64,000 nt of DNA, taken from positions 72,016,041 through 72,080,040 of the forward strand of contig JAKSZU010000009.1 of NCBI GenBank assembly GCA_026018925.1. The letters run 5' to 3'. The stretch is from Tupaia tana. Taxonomy: Eukaryota > Chordata > Mammalia > Scandentia > Tupaiidae. This document shows positions 1-10,579 of the stretch, piece after piece; the stretch's first letter is position 1, and the number at the start of each line of letters is the position of its first letter. Under the pieces are notes generated by a model, which had not been told where the DNA came from, did no database searches, and was given only the letters and a program-made list of their open reading frames with translations. Position numbers and translations under genes: made by a program.

Positions 1-545
1 CACGTGCAGAAGAAAGAAACAGGACCTCTACCTCATATCATTAACAAAAATAAAATGAAAGGATCTAAACATAACCTCAAACTGTGGACAACACAGGAGA
101 AACTCTTGAAAACATTAGAGTAAGCAAATACTTCTGAAAGAGGATTTCCCCCCCCCCCCCCAGCACAGGCAATAATCTTAAAAATAGACAGGTGGGCCTA
201 TTTTAGGCTAAAAGTTTCTGCACAGCAAAAGAAAGAATAATTAGAGTAAGGAGGCAACTCTCAGAGAGAGAGAGAATATATTTGAAAACTATGCCTCACT
301 TAAGGAACTCGTAACCAAAACAGAAACACAAGTAGCTTACCTGCACAAAAACAAAACAAACAAAAAATCAATCCAATTAAAAGATGGGCGTATGGACTGA
401 ACAGACAACTCTAAGGAAGATATATGTACAGTCAAAAAGTATATGAAAACATACTCAACATCTCTTTTCAAAAAGAAAATGCAAATCAAAACCACAATGA
501 GATTAGCCCTAGTCAGAATGGCTGAAGTTAAAAAATGAAGAATGA
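1..545 (+). mobile_element. Old L1 (copy 1), ORF2 C-terminal part, first segment
   Basis: This is degenerate L1 ORF2 3' sequence. It can be matched block by block to the more complete L1 at 61200-61740, for example the stretch encoding the end of ORF2 around the phrase meaning 'hexapeptide CTAKDT' and the block ending in 'accacaatgaga'. It has many stops and a C-run near 149-162. The element stops abruptly near 545, where a second L1 is inserted, and resumes at about 3180. Its 5' part lies outside the window. Confidence is high for L1, moderate for the exact edge. Confidence 0.85.
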
Positions 546-3179
546 CTCTCCCAAATTTATTCTACAAAGCCTCCATCACCCCTCATCCTTAAAACAGATA
601 CATAGAGGACTAGGAAAGAAAACTATAGAACAATATCTCTGATGAATATAGATGCAAATATTCTCAACAAGATACTAGCAAATCATATCCAACAACATAT
701 AAAAATGATCAAAAATAACAACCAGGTAGACTTTATTCCAAGGATGCAAGGTTGGTTCAACATACGTAAAACCATAAATGTAATACACCATATTAACAGA
801 AATAAAGGGAAAAAAAACATATGATCATATCAATTGATGCAGAAAAAGCATTTGATAAGATACAACATCCCTTCATGATCAAGACTCTCAGCAAAATAGG
901 TATAGAAGGGTCATTTCTTAACACAATAAAAGATATCTATAAAAAAAACATAACTAGCATCATCCTGAATGGAGAAAAGCTGAAAGCTTTTCAACTTAAA
1001 ACTGGTACAAGACAAAGATGCCCACTTTCTCCACTCTTTTTCAATATAGTACTGGAAGTCCTCACCAACGCAATCAGAAAAGAGGAAAAAATAAAAGGCA
1101 TTGAAATAGGAAAAGAAGAGGTGAAACTATCTCTATTTGCAGGTGACGTGATTATATACATAGAAGACCCAATGGTATCCATGAAAAAAATTCCTGGAAG
1201 TAATATATGAATACAGTAAAGTTGCAGCATACAAAATTAACATACAAAAATCTATAGCATTTCTATATACAAACAGCAGGCAGACTGAGATAGAACTGAA
1301 AAAATTAATTCCATTTACCATAGCCACAAAAAGTATGTAATACCTAAGAATAAATCTAAGCAAAAAAAGTTAAGGAAAGACTTCCACAAGGGAAACTATG
1401 AGAAGCTAAAAAAGGAAATTGAAAATTACCAAAAAAGTGTAAGGACATCCAATGTTCCTGGATTGGAAGAATTAATATAATCAAAATGGCAATTCTATCC
1501 AAATTACTCTACATATTTAATCCAATCCCAATCAAAATGCCAGAGACATTCTTACAGACGTAGGAAAGACAATCATACAATTTATCTGAAATCATAAAAG
1601 ACCTCATATTGCCAAAGCAATCCTGCACAAGAGTGGAGTGAGCGGCATCTCACTCCCTGACCTGAAAATATACTACAAAGCTGTGATAATCAAAACATCA
1701 TGGTACTGGCACAGAAACAGACAGGTAGACCAATAGAAAAGAATGGAAAGCCCAGAAATAAACTCTTAAATATATAGACAATGGATTTTTGACAAAAGGC
1801 TACCTGTCAATCCAGTGGGAAAAGGAAAACCTCTTTAGCAAATGGTGCTGGAAAACTGTATATCCACCTACAGAAAGATGAATGTGAACCCCTACCTCTC
1901 ACCATTGACAAAAATCAACTCAAAGTGAATCAAAGATCTAAACCTAAGGTCTCAAACTATAAAACTACTGGTGGAAAATACTGGGTAAACTCTGGAAGAC
2001 ATTGTGGTATGCAAAGACTTCTTTTATAAGACCCACAAACCACAGTCAATAATCCCAAAAACAGGCAAGTGGGATTACATCAGATTAAGAAGTTTCTGCA
2101 TGGCAAATGACACAGTAATTAGTGTGAATTGACAGCCCTCAGAATGAGAAAATATTTTTGTAAACTATGTGTCAGATAAACTACTGATAACCAGAATACA
2201 CAAGGAACTCAAGCAGCTGTCCTGAAAAAAGATTATCAACCTTATTAAAAGATGGGAGAATGAGTTGAAAAAACCACTCTCTAAGGAAGACATAGGAATA
2301 GCCAAAAAGCATATGAAAAAATACTCAACATTCCTCATCATAAGGGAGATGCAGATCAAAACCACAATGAGATACCACCTAACCGCAGTCAGAATGACTA
2401 AGATAAAAAAAAAAAATGATAAGTGCTGACAGGGGTGTGGTAAAAGGGGAACTCTCCTACACTGCTGGTGGGAATGTAAGTTGGTTCAGCCACAGTGGAG
2501 AACAATTTGGAGATTCCTCAAAGATCTACAAATAGAACTGCCATATGATCCAGCAATTCCACTCATTGGTATCTACGCAAAGGACAGAAGCATTGTTAAT
2601 TGGAAAAATGCTTGCACATCGATGTTTATTGCACCATTATTCACAAATACTAAGACATGGAACCGACCCAAATGCCCACAAACAGAAGAATGGATTGAAA
2701 AATGCGGCACATATACTCTATAGAATAGTACTCAGCCATAAAATGAAACAACAAGACTCTGGCTTTTGACAGAAAGTGGATAAACATGGAAGATTTACTG
2801 CCAAGTGAAGAAAGCCAGGCTATGAAGGAGACAAATTCTATGTCTCCACTTAATACATACTGAGTGTCTGCATTCTATGGCCGAAACTGAACGACTAAAG
2901 GTTATACAAACTTAGTAAATGGTTGTAAATACCAGATACAGTGTGGGACGAGGGTGGGTGAAGGTGTAGAGTCTGAGGGAGGGGAGGACATTAAGGAGAA
3001 AAATAGAGAGGCAAGGCATTCATGGGACAAAGAAATGCGTTATTATCTACTTAAGATAACTTTATAATATTGTCAACTGGACTAGTGAGAAAAGTACACA
3101 TGTTGGAATATTCACTTCGTAAGCTAAGTAACATGTGATTGAATGTATAAAAGAAATTGAAATAAAAATTTAAAGAAAA
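546..3179 (+). mobile_element. 5'-truncated L1 (copy 2) inserted in copy 1
   Basis: The sequence starts inside the ORF2 reverse transcriptase region and runs to a 3' UTR ending 'gattgaatgtataaaag' plus an A-rich tail. The fragment at 642-1210 encodes the RT block with the substrate-binding [10 protein letters not shown] stretch and a decayed catalytic motif (LFAGDV in place of the usual FADD), so it cannot be catalytic. A later ORF2 C-terminal piece lies at 2481-2723. The flanks 'aatgaagaatga' and 'aatcaagaataa' could be a diverged TSD. Numerous stops and frameshifts make it a dead copy. Confidence 0.88.
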
Positions 3180-3945
3180 AAATCAAGAATAATAAGGGAT
3201 GGTGAGGCTGCAGTGAAAAAGGAACCTTCCTACACTGTTGGTGGGAACATAAATTAGTACAAACTTCATGGACAATAATAAAGAATTTCCTCAGAAACCT
3301 TCAAGTGGAACTATCATAGGACCCATTAATTCTACTCTGAAGTATCTACCCAGAGAAGAGGAAAACCCTTAGTCAGAAAAACACTTACACATTCATGTTT
3401 ATTGCAGCATTATTTACAATTATGAGGACATGGAATCAACCCAAATGTACAAAAACAGCTAAGTGGATTGAAAAAAACATGGCACATATTTTTCATGAAC
3501 TACTACTCATCCATAAAAAATTATGAGACCTTGATATTTGATATTCAGTGGACAAATATAGACAGAAGCCAGACTATGAAATACAGGCATTGTATGTCTC
3601 TGCTCAATATATACTGAATGTCTGCATTCCATAGCAGAAACTTAAAGATTGGACGGTATCATAGAAGGGAGGACAACTGTAGATACTAGAGACAGTATAG
3701 GAGGGGGTGTGTTATAGGTGTGGATCATAGGGAGTGGGAAGGAGGAGATCAGGGATAAAACAAAAAACAACTCATTTAATAGACACAAAAATGAAAAGTT
3801 ATCTGCTGGATGATAATGTTTTAATATATGATAATCTCTTCGACTTGACTAATATGCACTGTATTCATGCTGGGATAAAACCATATTTTATACTGTAAAG
3901 ATGTACAGTGATTGAATGTAAATAAAAAATTTTATATATAAGCAA
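3180..3945 (+). mobile_element. Old L1 (copy 1), 3' segment
   Basis: This continues the L1 interrupted at 545. It resumes with the block corresponding to the 'ggtgaaaagggaaccctcc' region of the intact L1, then the ORF2 C-terminus and a 3' UTR ending near 'gtgattgaatgtaaataaaa'. The two halves join without overlap in L1 coordinates, which supports one element split by copy 2. Confidence 0.8.
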
Positions 3946-4620
3946 ATACGTATGCATATTCTAGTTTTCTCCCAGTTCTTGTACAAAAGGAAACACATTA
4001 TACACATTCATTTGCACCTTGTTTTTGTCACTGAATATGTTTTGGAGGAATTTTCACATCAGTACAGAGAGAACTCTTTTCTTCTTTTGTAAAGTTCCAT
4101 AGCATTACATTTTATCTATGTACAGTAGATTGTATAATTGGGCCCTCTTGATAGACATTTGCCTAGTTTCCTGTTTTTATATTGGAATCAATGCTATGGG
4201 AAAAGCCTTGTAAATGCATCAGTTTGCACATATGGGAATATATCCCATAGGCTAGATAGAGTTCCAGAAGTGATATTTGTTGGGTCAAATGACACAAGCA
4301 TTTGTAATTGCCAAGTTGCCTTCAGTCATTTTACTTATGGCCTTGCCAAAAGAATATACTATCAAAGCCTTTGAATCTTTACTAAAATAATAAGCAAGAA
4401 ATGGTACTTCAGTGTAATTAGAGTCACATTTCTCTATTATGAGGGAAGTTGAAAATCTTTTCATATGTTTGGGAGCCATTTGAATTTCCTTTTCAGTCAA
4501 GTATTCATCTCATTTACTCATTTCTTTTGTTGTATTGTTGATTCTTAAGAAAAAATAGCCCTTTATAATATTTATACTGTATATTCTTTTGTTAAGTATG
4601 TAATTCGTAATTTGGTCTTT

Positions 4621-4892
4621 GTTTTGTTTTAGAGAGAGATTTTTGCTATAGGCTGCGTGCACTTCTTGGAGAGACAGAGACAGAGAGATAGAAAGTGAGA
4701 AATCACCCCCCCAGGGAGGATGGCCATGCTACAATCCCTTCTCCTCCATTCTGCTCTTAGGATCTTGGGCACACGCACTAGCACCCAGCATGAATTTTAA
4801 GCCACCAGATAAGGGACTTGAACTATAGTCGACTACGTGGGACTGTGGGAGTCCAGCAATGTAACCATTTCACCATCTGCTGGCTCTGGTAG
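4621..4892 (-). mobile_element. tRNA-derived SINE, long type
   Basis: The minus-strand copy has its A-rich tail at the low end ('agagagatttttgctatag' seen on plus) and its tRNA-like head at the high end. It is flanked by a 9-bp direct repeat 'ttggtcttt' at 4612-4620 and 4893-4901, read as the TSD. Confidence 0.88.
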
Positions 4893-4929
4893 TTGGTCTT
4901 TTTATTGCTATTATAAATGGCATAATTTT

Positions 4930-5182
4930 GGGACCAGCAGTTAACGTAATGGCTATGTCACTGGACTCCCATGTAGTCGATCACAGTTCGTGTCCCGGAC
5001 CCGGTGGCTTAAAACTCAGGCCGGGCGCGTGTGCTTGTGTGCCCAAGATCCCAAGAGGAGAATGGAGGAGAAGGGATTGTGGCGTGGCCATCCCCCAGGG
5101 GGTGATTTCTCGCTTTCTCTCTCTGTCTCTCTCTGTCAAGCACACGCACCCTATGGCAAAAAACTCTCAAAAAAATAAAAAA
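4930..5182 (+). mobile_element. tRNA-derived SINE, long type, with perfect TSD
   Basis: The element begins 'gggaccagcagttaacg', with an A-box-like 'taacgtaatgg' and a B-box-like 'agttcgtgtcc', then the family body and a CT-rich stretch, and ends in an A-rich tail. A perfect 16-bp TSD 'taaatggcataatttt' lies at 4914-4929 and 5183-5198, so both ends are certain. Confidence 0.93.
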
Positions 5183-5927
5183 TAAATGGCATAATTTTTA
5201 TTAAATTCTAAACTTGTTGTTCGTTCATATGGAAGCTACTAATTCTATACAACATTCTCCTGTTTTTTTTTTTTTTTTTTCCCAAATCCCATCTTTTGGA
5301 TTTTGCTCTCCATAAATAATGACCAGTTTAATTTCTGCTTTCTAATTTTTAAACTCTGATTTCATTGTCTTGTCTACTAATTATATTGAGCAGTATCTCA
5401 AATACTGTTATAATGGTAATAGTGATCATTTTTTGCTTGTTCCTGCTTTAGAAAGATTGCATCTATGTTTCTAATGTTTGATGCTTACTTTTGGGTTGGG
5501 AAAGGTGTATTTTTTTAGGTTAAGAAAGCATCTTCCCTTATATTGAATGCCTTTTTTCATGAATGGGTGCTAATTTTTTGTGAAATTCCTTCTCAATATC
5601 TGTGGAAATAATTATAATTGTTGTCCTTGTCTATTAATATGACTATTTAAATCATAGAGCTTTGCATTCCTGGAATAATATCACTTATTCATGATGAGTT
5701 ATTTTTTAATGTGCTGCTAATATTTTAATTAGGATTTTAGCACATATATTCAGAAACAAGATTGGTCTACGGTTTCTTTTCTAAATACAATCATTTTCAG
5801 GTTTTAATATCAATGTTACACTCACTTCACTAAAAATTTAGAAGTTTTCTTCTTATACTCTGTAACAGTTTAAATATTGTCAGAATTACTTAGTGAAACT
5901 GCTAAGCCTAGTTAGTACTGCACTGTG

Positions 5928-5946
5928 GTGTGTGTGTGTGTGTGTA

Positions 5947-5992
<46 letters not shown>
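5928..5992. repeat. (GT)n-(GA)n microsatellite
   Basis: A compound dinucleotide repeat: about 34 nt of GT/TG alternation with one interruption, then about 30 nt of GA. No other role is visible. Confidence 0.95.
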
Positions 5993-5993
<1 letters not shown>

Positions 5994-6512
5994 CTTTTTC
6001 TATTAGTTCCATGGAAATCAATATGCTTAAATTTACTATCTTTTCAGGGAGTAGTTACATTTTCAAAAAAAAAGTGGTCTAATTCATCATTTTTAATGTA
6101 TTTGTGTAGAGTTGAGCTAAGTTGTCTCTTGTGATTTTTCATTTCTTCTGCTTCTTAAATTATTTCATTTATTTTGTATATTCAAGGAAAGCAAATAATT
6201 TGGAATTTTTGAAAACATGGAACAATTGAAAAAAATGGAGAAAAAAGCACCTATGGTCTTCCACCTAAAGAAAAGTGTGCCTTATATTTTGGTATGTTTG
6301 TTTCTGTAATTTATGTATACTTTAGAAAGAAAAGGACAGTTGAAGTTTTTTAGGATCTGCAGTTTCATATTTTCCTTTTTTGTATTAGTTGATTAAATCT
6401 TCTTTTAAAATGTCTAAAGTGTAATCAAATTAGTTAACACTTAATGAAAATCAGCATAAATTGATACTACTGGTATAGTTCTCTGACTAACTAGGCCTCT
6501 TTCTTTCTTTCT

Positions 6513-6768
6513 TTTTTTTTTTTTTTGGAGAGGTTTTTGCTATAGGGTGATGTGCTCACCGGAAAGAGAGACAGAGAGACAGAAAACAAGAAATCACCCC
6601 CCATGTGGGATGGCCATGCCACAATCCCTTCTCCTCCATTCTCCTCTCAGGATTTTGGGCACGCACACACACACGCCTGGTGTATTTAAGCCACTGGGTA
6701 CAGGACTCGAACCGTGGTCAACTACATGGGAGTCCAGCCACATAGCCATTACTCTAACTGCTGGTCCC
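6513..6768 (-). mobile_element. tRNA-derived SINE, long type
   Basis: The T-run plus 'ggagaggtttttgctatag' at the low end is the reverse complement of the family 3' end. The high end carries the tRNA-like head ending 'ctaactgctggtccc'. The flanks 'ggcctctttct' and 'ggccctccttct' are similar and may be the TSD. Edges are uncertain by about 10 bases. Confidence 0.87.
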
Positions 6769-6809
6769 GGCCCTCCTTCTAAACTACAGGTTTTCTGCTT
6801 TTGAATTTT

Positions 6810-6980
6810 CACAGATCATCCTCAATGCTGGATTCCCACATGGTTTACTGCAGTTCGAGTCCTGGACCTGGCGACTTGCTTTCTCTCTTTCCCTTTCTCT
6901 CTCTCTGTCTCTCTCTGGCCAAATTAAAAATAATAACAAATGGAACTAAATAAATAATTATTTTAAAAGTAAAAAAAAAT
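6810..6980 (+). mobile_element. tRNA-derived SINE, short type, 5'-truncated
   Basis: Only the second half of the tRNA-like head is seen (B-box-like 'agttcgagtcc' near 6851), followed by a (CT)n stretch and the short-type tail 'ggccaaattaaaaataa' with A-rich repeats. It abuts ORF1-only element copy A. Confidence 0.75.
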
Positions 6981-6984
6981 GAAA

Positions 6985-9808
6985 AAGGGAACAGGCCTTC
7001 TTGAAGAGACACCATCATGGCTCCTGACAACTAGCCATTTTGGGGGAAACAGAGAAATGAAGATTTCCCACTGATAATTCGGCCTCCAGCACACAAAACT
7101 CGCGTGGTAGGAAGACCCCTTTCAGGCCTCCTGTCTCTGTATCTGTCTTTGCCTCTCTCTACCTCTGTCTCTGTCTTCTTTCTTTTTTTAATTTTTGCTT
7201 TTTTAAAATTTTCTAAGGTGAGGCATTTTCTGGTCTTTCTGGCCCCTCCTATCCCTTTATCTTGGTAATAATTCCTTCTTGCCCTCCCAACTCAGGAGAG
7301 GCAAAAGGGAACAGGCTTTCTTAAAGAGACACCTTCATGGCTCCTGCAAACTAGCCATTTTGCACACCACTTGTGCGCTGCATGGTTTTCTAATTTTGGG
7401 GTTTTATTTAAATTTTTTAAAATATTAATTCTTTTTAGTTTTATTTAAAGTTTTTCTCTTCATTTTTTTCTCTTTTTCTCTGTTTCTTGTTTGTTTTTTT
7501 TTTTTTTTTTTGCTGTTTTTGCTGTTGTTTCTCTCTCTCTGTTTCCTTTTCTTCACATTCCTCGATGCTCTAACTGAACTTCCAAGTTTGGGAAGAAACT
7601 GATCACTCACCAGATGAGTAGAAATAGCTGCAGGACCACAAGAAATATGGGAAAGCAGGAAAATACCTCTCCTCCAAAAGAAAAGGGTAATTCCTCTTCA
7701 TCCACACACAGTTCAATAGAAATCATGGAAATGTCTGATAAAGAATTTAGAAAACTCATAATGGCAAAGCTAACAGAGATGGAAGAGAAGAGAGACAAGG
7801 AACTGCAGAAGAGAAAGGAGAAAGGAGTTGATGAGTTCCAGGAGATGAGGAAATTCATGCAAGATCTAAAAGAGGAATTTCACACTTTACTAAAGAATCA
7901 GATGGAACTGTTAGAGATGAAGGCTATAATACAGGAAGTCAAAGTCTCCCTTGAAAGTATTAAAAGCAGACTAGATCACACAGAAAATAGAATCTCAGAT
8001 GTAGAAGAGAAAATTGCTGGCCTAGAAAAATCCACCATGAAGACTGAGAAAATGGCCCAAAAATTTGAGAATAATATACGAGAAATACTAGATACCATCA
8101 AATGTCCAAACATCCGGATAATAGGCATCCCAGAAGGCAAAGAGACTCATAAGGAGCATTGATAATCCATTCCATGAAATCCTGCAAGAAAACTTTCCAA
8201 ACCTACAGAGGCACTCAAAGATCCAGTCCCAAGAAATACAGAGGACCCCAAATAGAATCAACCCAAGAAGACCTTCTCCAAGACACATTATAGCCAGATT
8301 GACCAAAACCACAAAGACAAGATACTAAGATTGGCAAGAGAAAAATGGCAAGTTACCTACAAAGGGTATCCCATCAGACTAAAAGCAGACCTCTCATCGG
8401 AAACAATGCGAGCGAGGAAAGAATGGGAAAATATATTCAAAGTGTTAAAGGAAAAGCAATTTCAACTGAGAATACTGTACCTGGCAAGATTATCCTTCAT
8501 TTGGGAAGAAAAGACACGAACATTCCCAGATAAACAAAACCTGAAAGAATTTACCAGCACCAGACCAGATCTCCAAGAAGTTCTTAAGGGAGTGCTATGT
8601 CAGTAAAATTAAATGCAGACACACAGAAATAAGAGTTCAAAAACTAAGAAAATGGGAAACTTAATTGTAGGGACAAAGTCTGGAGTTGAATATTATATCC
8701 CAGAATTCAATCTGGAAGATCGAACCACAACAGAAGAAAGATTAAGTACATGAGACTGAACTGATGAAACAGCATTCTGTAACTTGACTAAAATATTGCT
8801 GCTTTTCTTCTACGCTTTGTTGTCCAGTTTTAAGGATTTTTGTCCTGTCTTGAGGTGTCAATAGCTTCATGTACCTACTATTTGAACAGAATACTAACCT
8901 GCTTGTAGGCTTTAAGTTTCAAGGAAATATCCTTACCAGTTCAAAACTGCTTTTCTTGAAATTACCAGCTGAACTTGCTACTGAAAGTAGTTAGATTACT
9001 TATGATATTTTGTGATCAACAAAATGTTGGGGTAAAAAGAATTGAAGACAACTGTGAACAGCAGAGATAGTGTAATAAGAGATTGGGAAAAGGTAGAGGG
9101 TCAGACATGGAGTAAAAAACATATATATATAAAAACATATATATACATATATACAAACATATATATATACACACATATATATGAAAGTAGAAATGGAATA
9201 TTATTGATGATAACATGCATGATTAAGCCACTATGCAGTTTATTCTAGATGGGAAACCACATTCAGTATTTTGTGATGATGCTCAGGGAATGAATGTAAA
9301 TTAATTTAAAAAAAAAGTTTCAGGGAAAAAAAATGTGTATTTGATGACTGCAGTAAGCTATATAGCCCCAGCTAGGTACTACTTTAGAGTATGTTCATTC
9401 TACTCACTGAGGTTTATGCCTAGAGTCAGACTTGGGTTCATGTATATGTATATATCAGCTGTGCTTGCTATTGGAAATATTTAGACTAATTAAGTTCATT
9501 AGCAAATCAATTAAATAGGGGGGAAAGGCATAGAAAGCAATCATGGATACCAGAGACAATGTGGGAGGAGGGTGGGACATGGCAGAGGGTGAGGGATAGG
9601 AAATCAAGGATGGCAAAAAAAAAAAAAGCAAAATATGCAAGGCATAAGAAATGGAAAATTATTTGTTGATAACATGTATGTTGATGTACTTGATTAAGCC
9701 AATATACAGTGTAATCTGGATGAAAAATTCATTTTGTATGTTGTAATGATGTACAGTGAATTAATGTAAAAAAATAAATTTAAAGAAAAGGAAAAAAAAA
9801 GAAAAAAA
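6985..9808 (+). mobile_element. ORF1-only L1 derivative (HAL1-like), copy A
   Basis: Layout in order: one 5' monomer ('agacaccatcatggctcc' near 7015) and a partial second one (about 7309); a CT/T-rich leader; a broken ORF1 (7614-8605); then directly a 3' UTR with two similar modules (about 9030-9320 and 9470-9780). No endonuclease or reverse transcriptase sequence lies between ORF1 and the 3' end. The whole plan matches copies B, C and D. Half-L1 (HAL1) elements with only ORF1 are known in mammals; placing this family among them is inference. The A-rich flanks hide any TSD. Confidence 0.82.
7614..8605 (+). pseudogene. L1-type ORF1 of copy A, frameshifted
   Basis: The reading frame starts at an ATG aligned with the ORF1 start of copy C. 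The first 182 codons hold the acidic N-terminus and a long coiled coil, then the frame is lost near 8152, where 'aaggagc' replaces 'aagggc' of copy C (one extra base). The remainder continues in another frame, and its last part is open at 8331-8605 (the C-terminal domain ending in the KGVLCQ stretch). L1 ORF1p is an RNA-binding trimer that coats element RNA. This copy could give only a coiled-coil fragment. Confidence 0.85.
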
Positions 9809-10132
9809 AACATAGCAATTATATAAAGGTTAATCACTGCCATCTACTGGTAAATATGGAGAATTTCATCCAGTGGCTTTTCCTCATGGCATGGATATCT
9901 AATGTTTATAAAAACATATTTTTAAAAGGTATTTACAGAAAATTTAGGGGCATCATAATTTTAACTAACATGTCAAGTAAAATGGAAATAAAATTTAAGA
10001 TGTTTAGGACTTTGTTGAAACATAACATTCTTTCTCTCACCTTTTCTTTTCAATAGAGGTGTTCATCTTATAGATGTACAAAACTAATCTATCCTTACTG
10101 TTCACAAACTAGCTAATAACTCTATAATCAGA

Positions 10133-10178
10133 TCTTTAAAAGAATTACTTATTTTATTTTATTTATTATTATTTTTAA

Positions 10179-10220
<42 letters not shown>

Positions 10221-10308
10221 TGAGAAAGCAAGTCACCAAGTCTAGGACTTGAACTGAAGTCGGCCATGTGAAAGTCCAGCTCCTTTACCACCATGCCACC
10301 TGCTGGCC
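10133..10308 (-). mobile_element. tRNA-derived SINE, short type
   Basis: On the minus strand it reads tRNA-like head, (CT)n run (the GA run at about 10183-10216 on plus), then an AT-rich tail. The flanks 'ctataatcaga' (10122-10132) and 'ctgtaatcaga' (10309-10319) look like a TSD with one change. The next SINE then inserted in the right-hand flank. Confidence 0.85.
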
Positions 10309-10322
10309 CTGTAATCAGAATT

Positions 10323-10565
10323 TTTTTTTTTGGAGAGATTTTTGCTATAGGGCACATGCGCTCGCCAGACAGACAGAGAGAGAGAAAGCGAGAAATCACC
10401 CCCCAGGGGGGATGGCCACTCCGCAATCCCTTCTCCATTCTCCTCTCAGGATCTTGGGCACACACTCCCGGCGTGAGTTTTTTAAGCCACCGGGTCCAGG
10501 ACTCAAACCGCGGTCGACTACATGGGAGTCCAGAGACATAGCCATTATGCTAACTGCTGGTCCCA
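10323..10565 (-). mobile_element. tRNA-derived SINE, long type, with perfect TSD
   Basis: The long-type body has a clear head at the high end. A perfect 13-bp TSD 'tgtaatcagaatt' lies at 10310-10322 and 10566-10578. It inserted into the TSD copy of the neighbouring short SINE, so it is the later of the two. Confidence 0.93.
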
Positions 10566-10579
10566 TGTAATCAGAATTC

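Larger units (their letters stand above)
3950..6480 (-). mobile_element. Ancient L1 remnant, minus strand, with SINE insertions
   Basis: On the minus strand this looks like a very old (L1M-type) element: a 3' end segment (about 3950-4610) and then degenerate ORF2 RT-like sequence (about 5200-5850). No reading frame survives. Two SINEs (4621-4892 minus, 4930-5182 plus) interrupt it, so it is older than they are. A GT then GA microsatellite sits at about 5930-5992. The assignment rests on pattern recognition of L1 text, not alignment. Confidence 0.6.

Noticed and set aside
4930..5182. SINE heads read as functional tRNA genes
   Set aside because: A and B boxes are present, but the heads are followed by SINE bodies, A-rich tails and TSDs, and do not fold as complete tRNAs by inspection.
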